Shown piece by piece: positions 29,185-29,377 of a stretch of 29,377 bases of DNA (position 1 is its first letter; each line of letters opens with the position of its first letter). Position numbers and translations under genes: made by a program. Below the pieces are notes generated by a model. The model was not told the DNA's origin, ran no database searches, and worked only from the letters and a program-made list of their open reading frames with translations. The DNA comes from a virus, in IMG/VR virus record IMGVR_UViG_3300039412_000015, positions 1 through 29,377 of that record. One strand, written 5' to 3'.

Positions 29185-29377
29185 TTACTTTTTTGCTTGA
29201 ATAAACTCATTAACCCTATCTACTACTTCGTCAATCGGTTCTTTATGAGTTTTTAATTTTTGTCCACCTGGACGGTTAATATGTTGTTTCTCTCTCTTGC
29301 TTAAATCAGCAGATAACTTCTTTTCATAATTTTTCTGATATTCTTCAGCAAGAACCGTTTTCGCAGCCTGCTCAAAG
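29185..29377 (-). CDS. C-terminal part of an upstream gene, possibly scaffold protein (5' truncated by window)
   Basis: Sixty-three codons are visible to the stop at 29187-29185. They encode a charged coiled segment (AKTVLAEEYQKNYEKKLSAD, then LSKREKQHINRPGGQKLKTH) ending EPIDEVVDRVNEFIQAKK. A Lys/Glu-rich helical protein with a basic C-terminus located just before the capsid gene (with only the nuclease between) is what a scaffold protein looks like, but other short head proteins are possible. It is only an end fragment, so the call is weak. Confidence 0.5.
   Translation of the reverse strand, partial: FEQAAKTVLAEEYQKNYEKKLSADLSKREKQHINRPGGQKLKTHKEPIDEVVDRVNEFIQAKK

Noticed and set aside
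1-29377. Search for tRNA genes, CRISPR arrays, integrase, att sites and IS elements
   Set aside because: No cloverleaf with a conserved T-loop, no spaced direct repeats, no recombinase or transposase motif seen by eye; a software scan would be more sensitive for tRNAs.

Overview
The window is part of a tailed double-stranded DNA phage genome, probably short-tailed (podovirus-like). The evidence is a T7-gp11-like adaptor, a gp12-like nozzle, three large coiled or Gln-rich candidate ejection proteins and several fibre genes, with no tape measure, tail tube or sheath gene. No integrase, repressor, tRNA, CRISPR array or IS element is visible. The host cannot be named from the sequence. Base composition is moderately AT-rich, ribosome binding sites are purine-rich, and two sigma70-type promoters can be read, all consistent with an ordinary bacterial host.

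Left arm (1-6319, + strand): a tightly packed early/replication operon in which most stops and starts overlap. It runs from the C-terminus of a DEAD/DEAH helicase through a small unknown gene, a primase-polymerase/helicase fusion, a small unknown gene, a RusA-type junction resolvase, an unknown gene, a calcineurin-type phosphoesterase, a winged-helix protein, a DUF5664-type dATP/dGTP diphosphohydrolase-like protein, a small conserved phage protein, a nucleoside 2-deoxyribosyltransferase-like protein and an HExxH metalloprotein. A strong internal promoter lies inside the RusA gene.

Centre (6221-9256, - strand): a compact envelope cassette with its own consensus promoter (9229-9256) and a rho-independent terminator (6221-6251) facing the early operon. 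It encodes two tiny one-helix membrane proteins (58 and 32 aa), a Thr-linker membrane protein, a membrane-anchored protein of unknown fold, a papain-like C1 peptidase, two small holin-like membrane proteins, a membrane- or lipid-anchored thioredoxin with a Pro/Cys stalk, and a small acidic protein. No other endolysin is visible, so this is the best candidate for a lysis or envelope-remodelling module. It is the most unusual system in the window.

Right arm (9259-29377, - strand, transcribed from right to left): the virion operon. From upstream to downstream it holds a partial gene (possibly scaffold), a free-standing endonuclease VII/HNH gene, the major capsid protein, a putative decoration protein, the adaptor, small Q-rich and beta-rich virion proteins, a pair of tandem paralogues, a 337-aa surface-type protein, two small proteins, the nozzle, a run of fibre/adhesin genes (DUF2793-like, tail collar, carbohydrate-binding-type and Ig-like), and three large internal or ejection protein candidates (238, 513 and 1543 aa). 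Three intrinsic terminators divide it: after the capsid gene, after the decoration gene and after the 337-aa gene. Two of them are sequence relatives with compensatory stem changes. Several genes are not standard long ORFs: a 59-aa basic protein, membrane microproteins and micro-ORFs.
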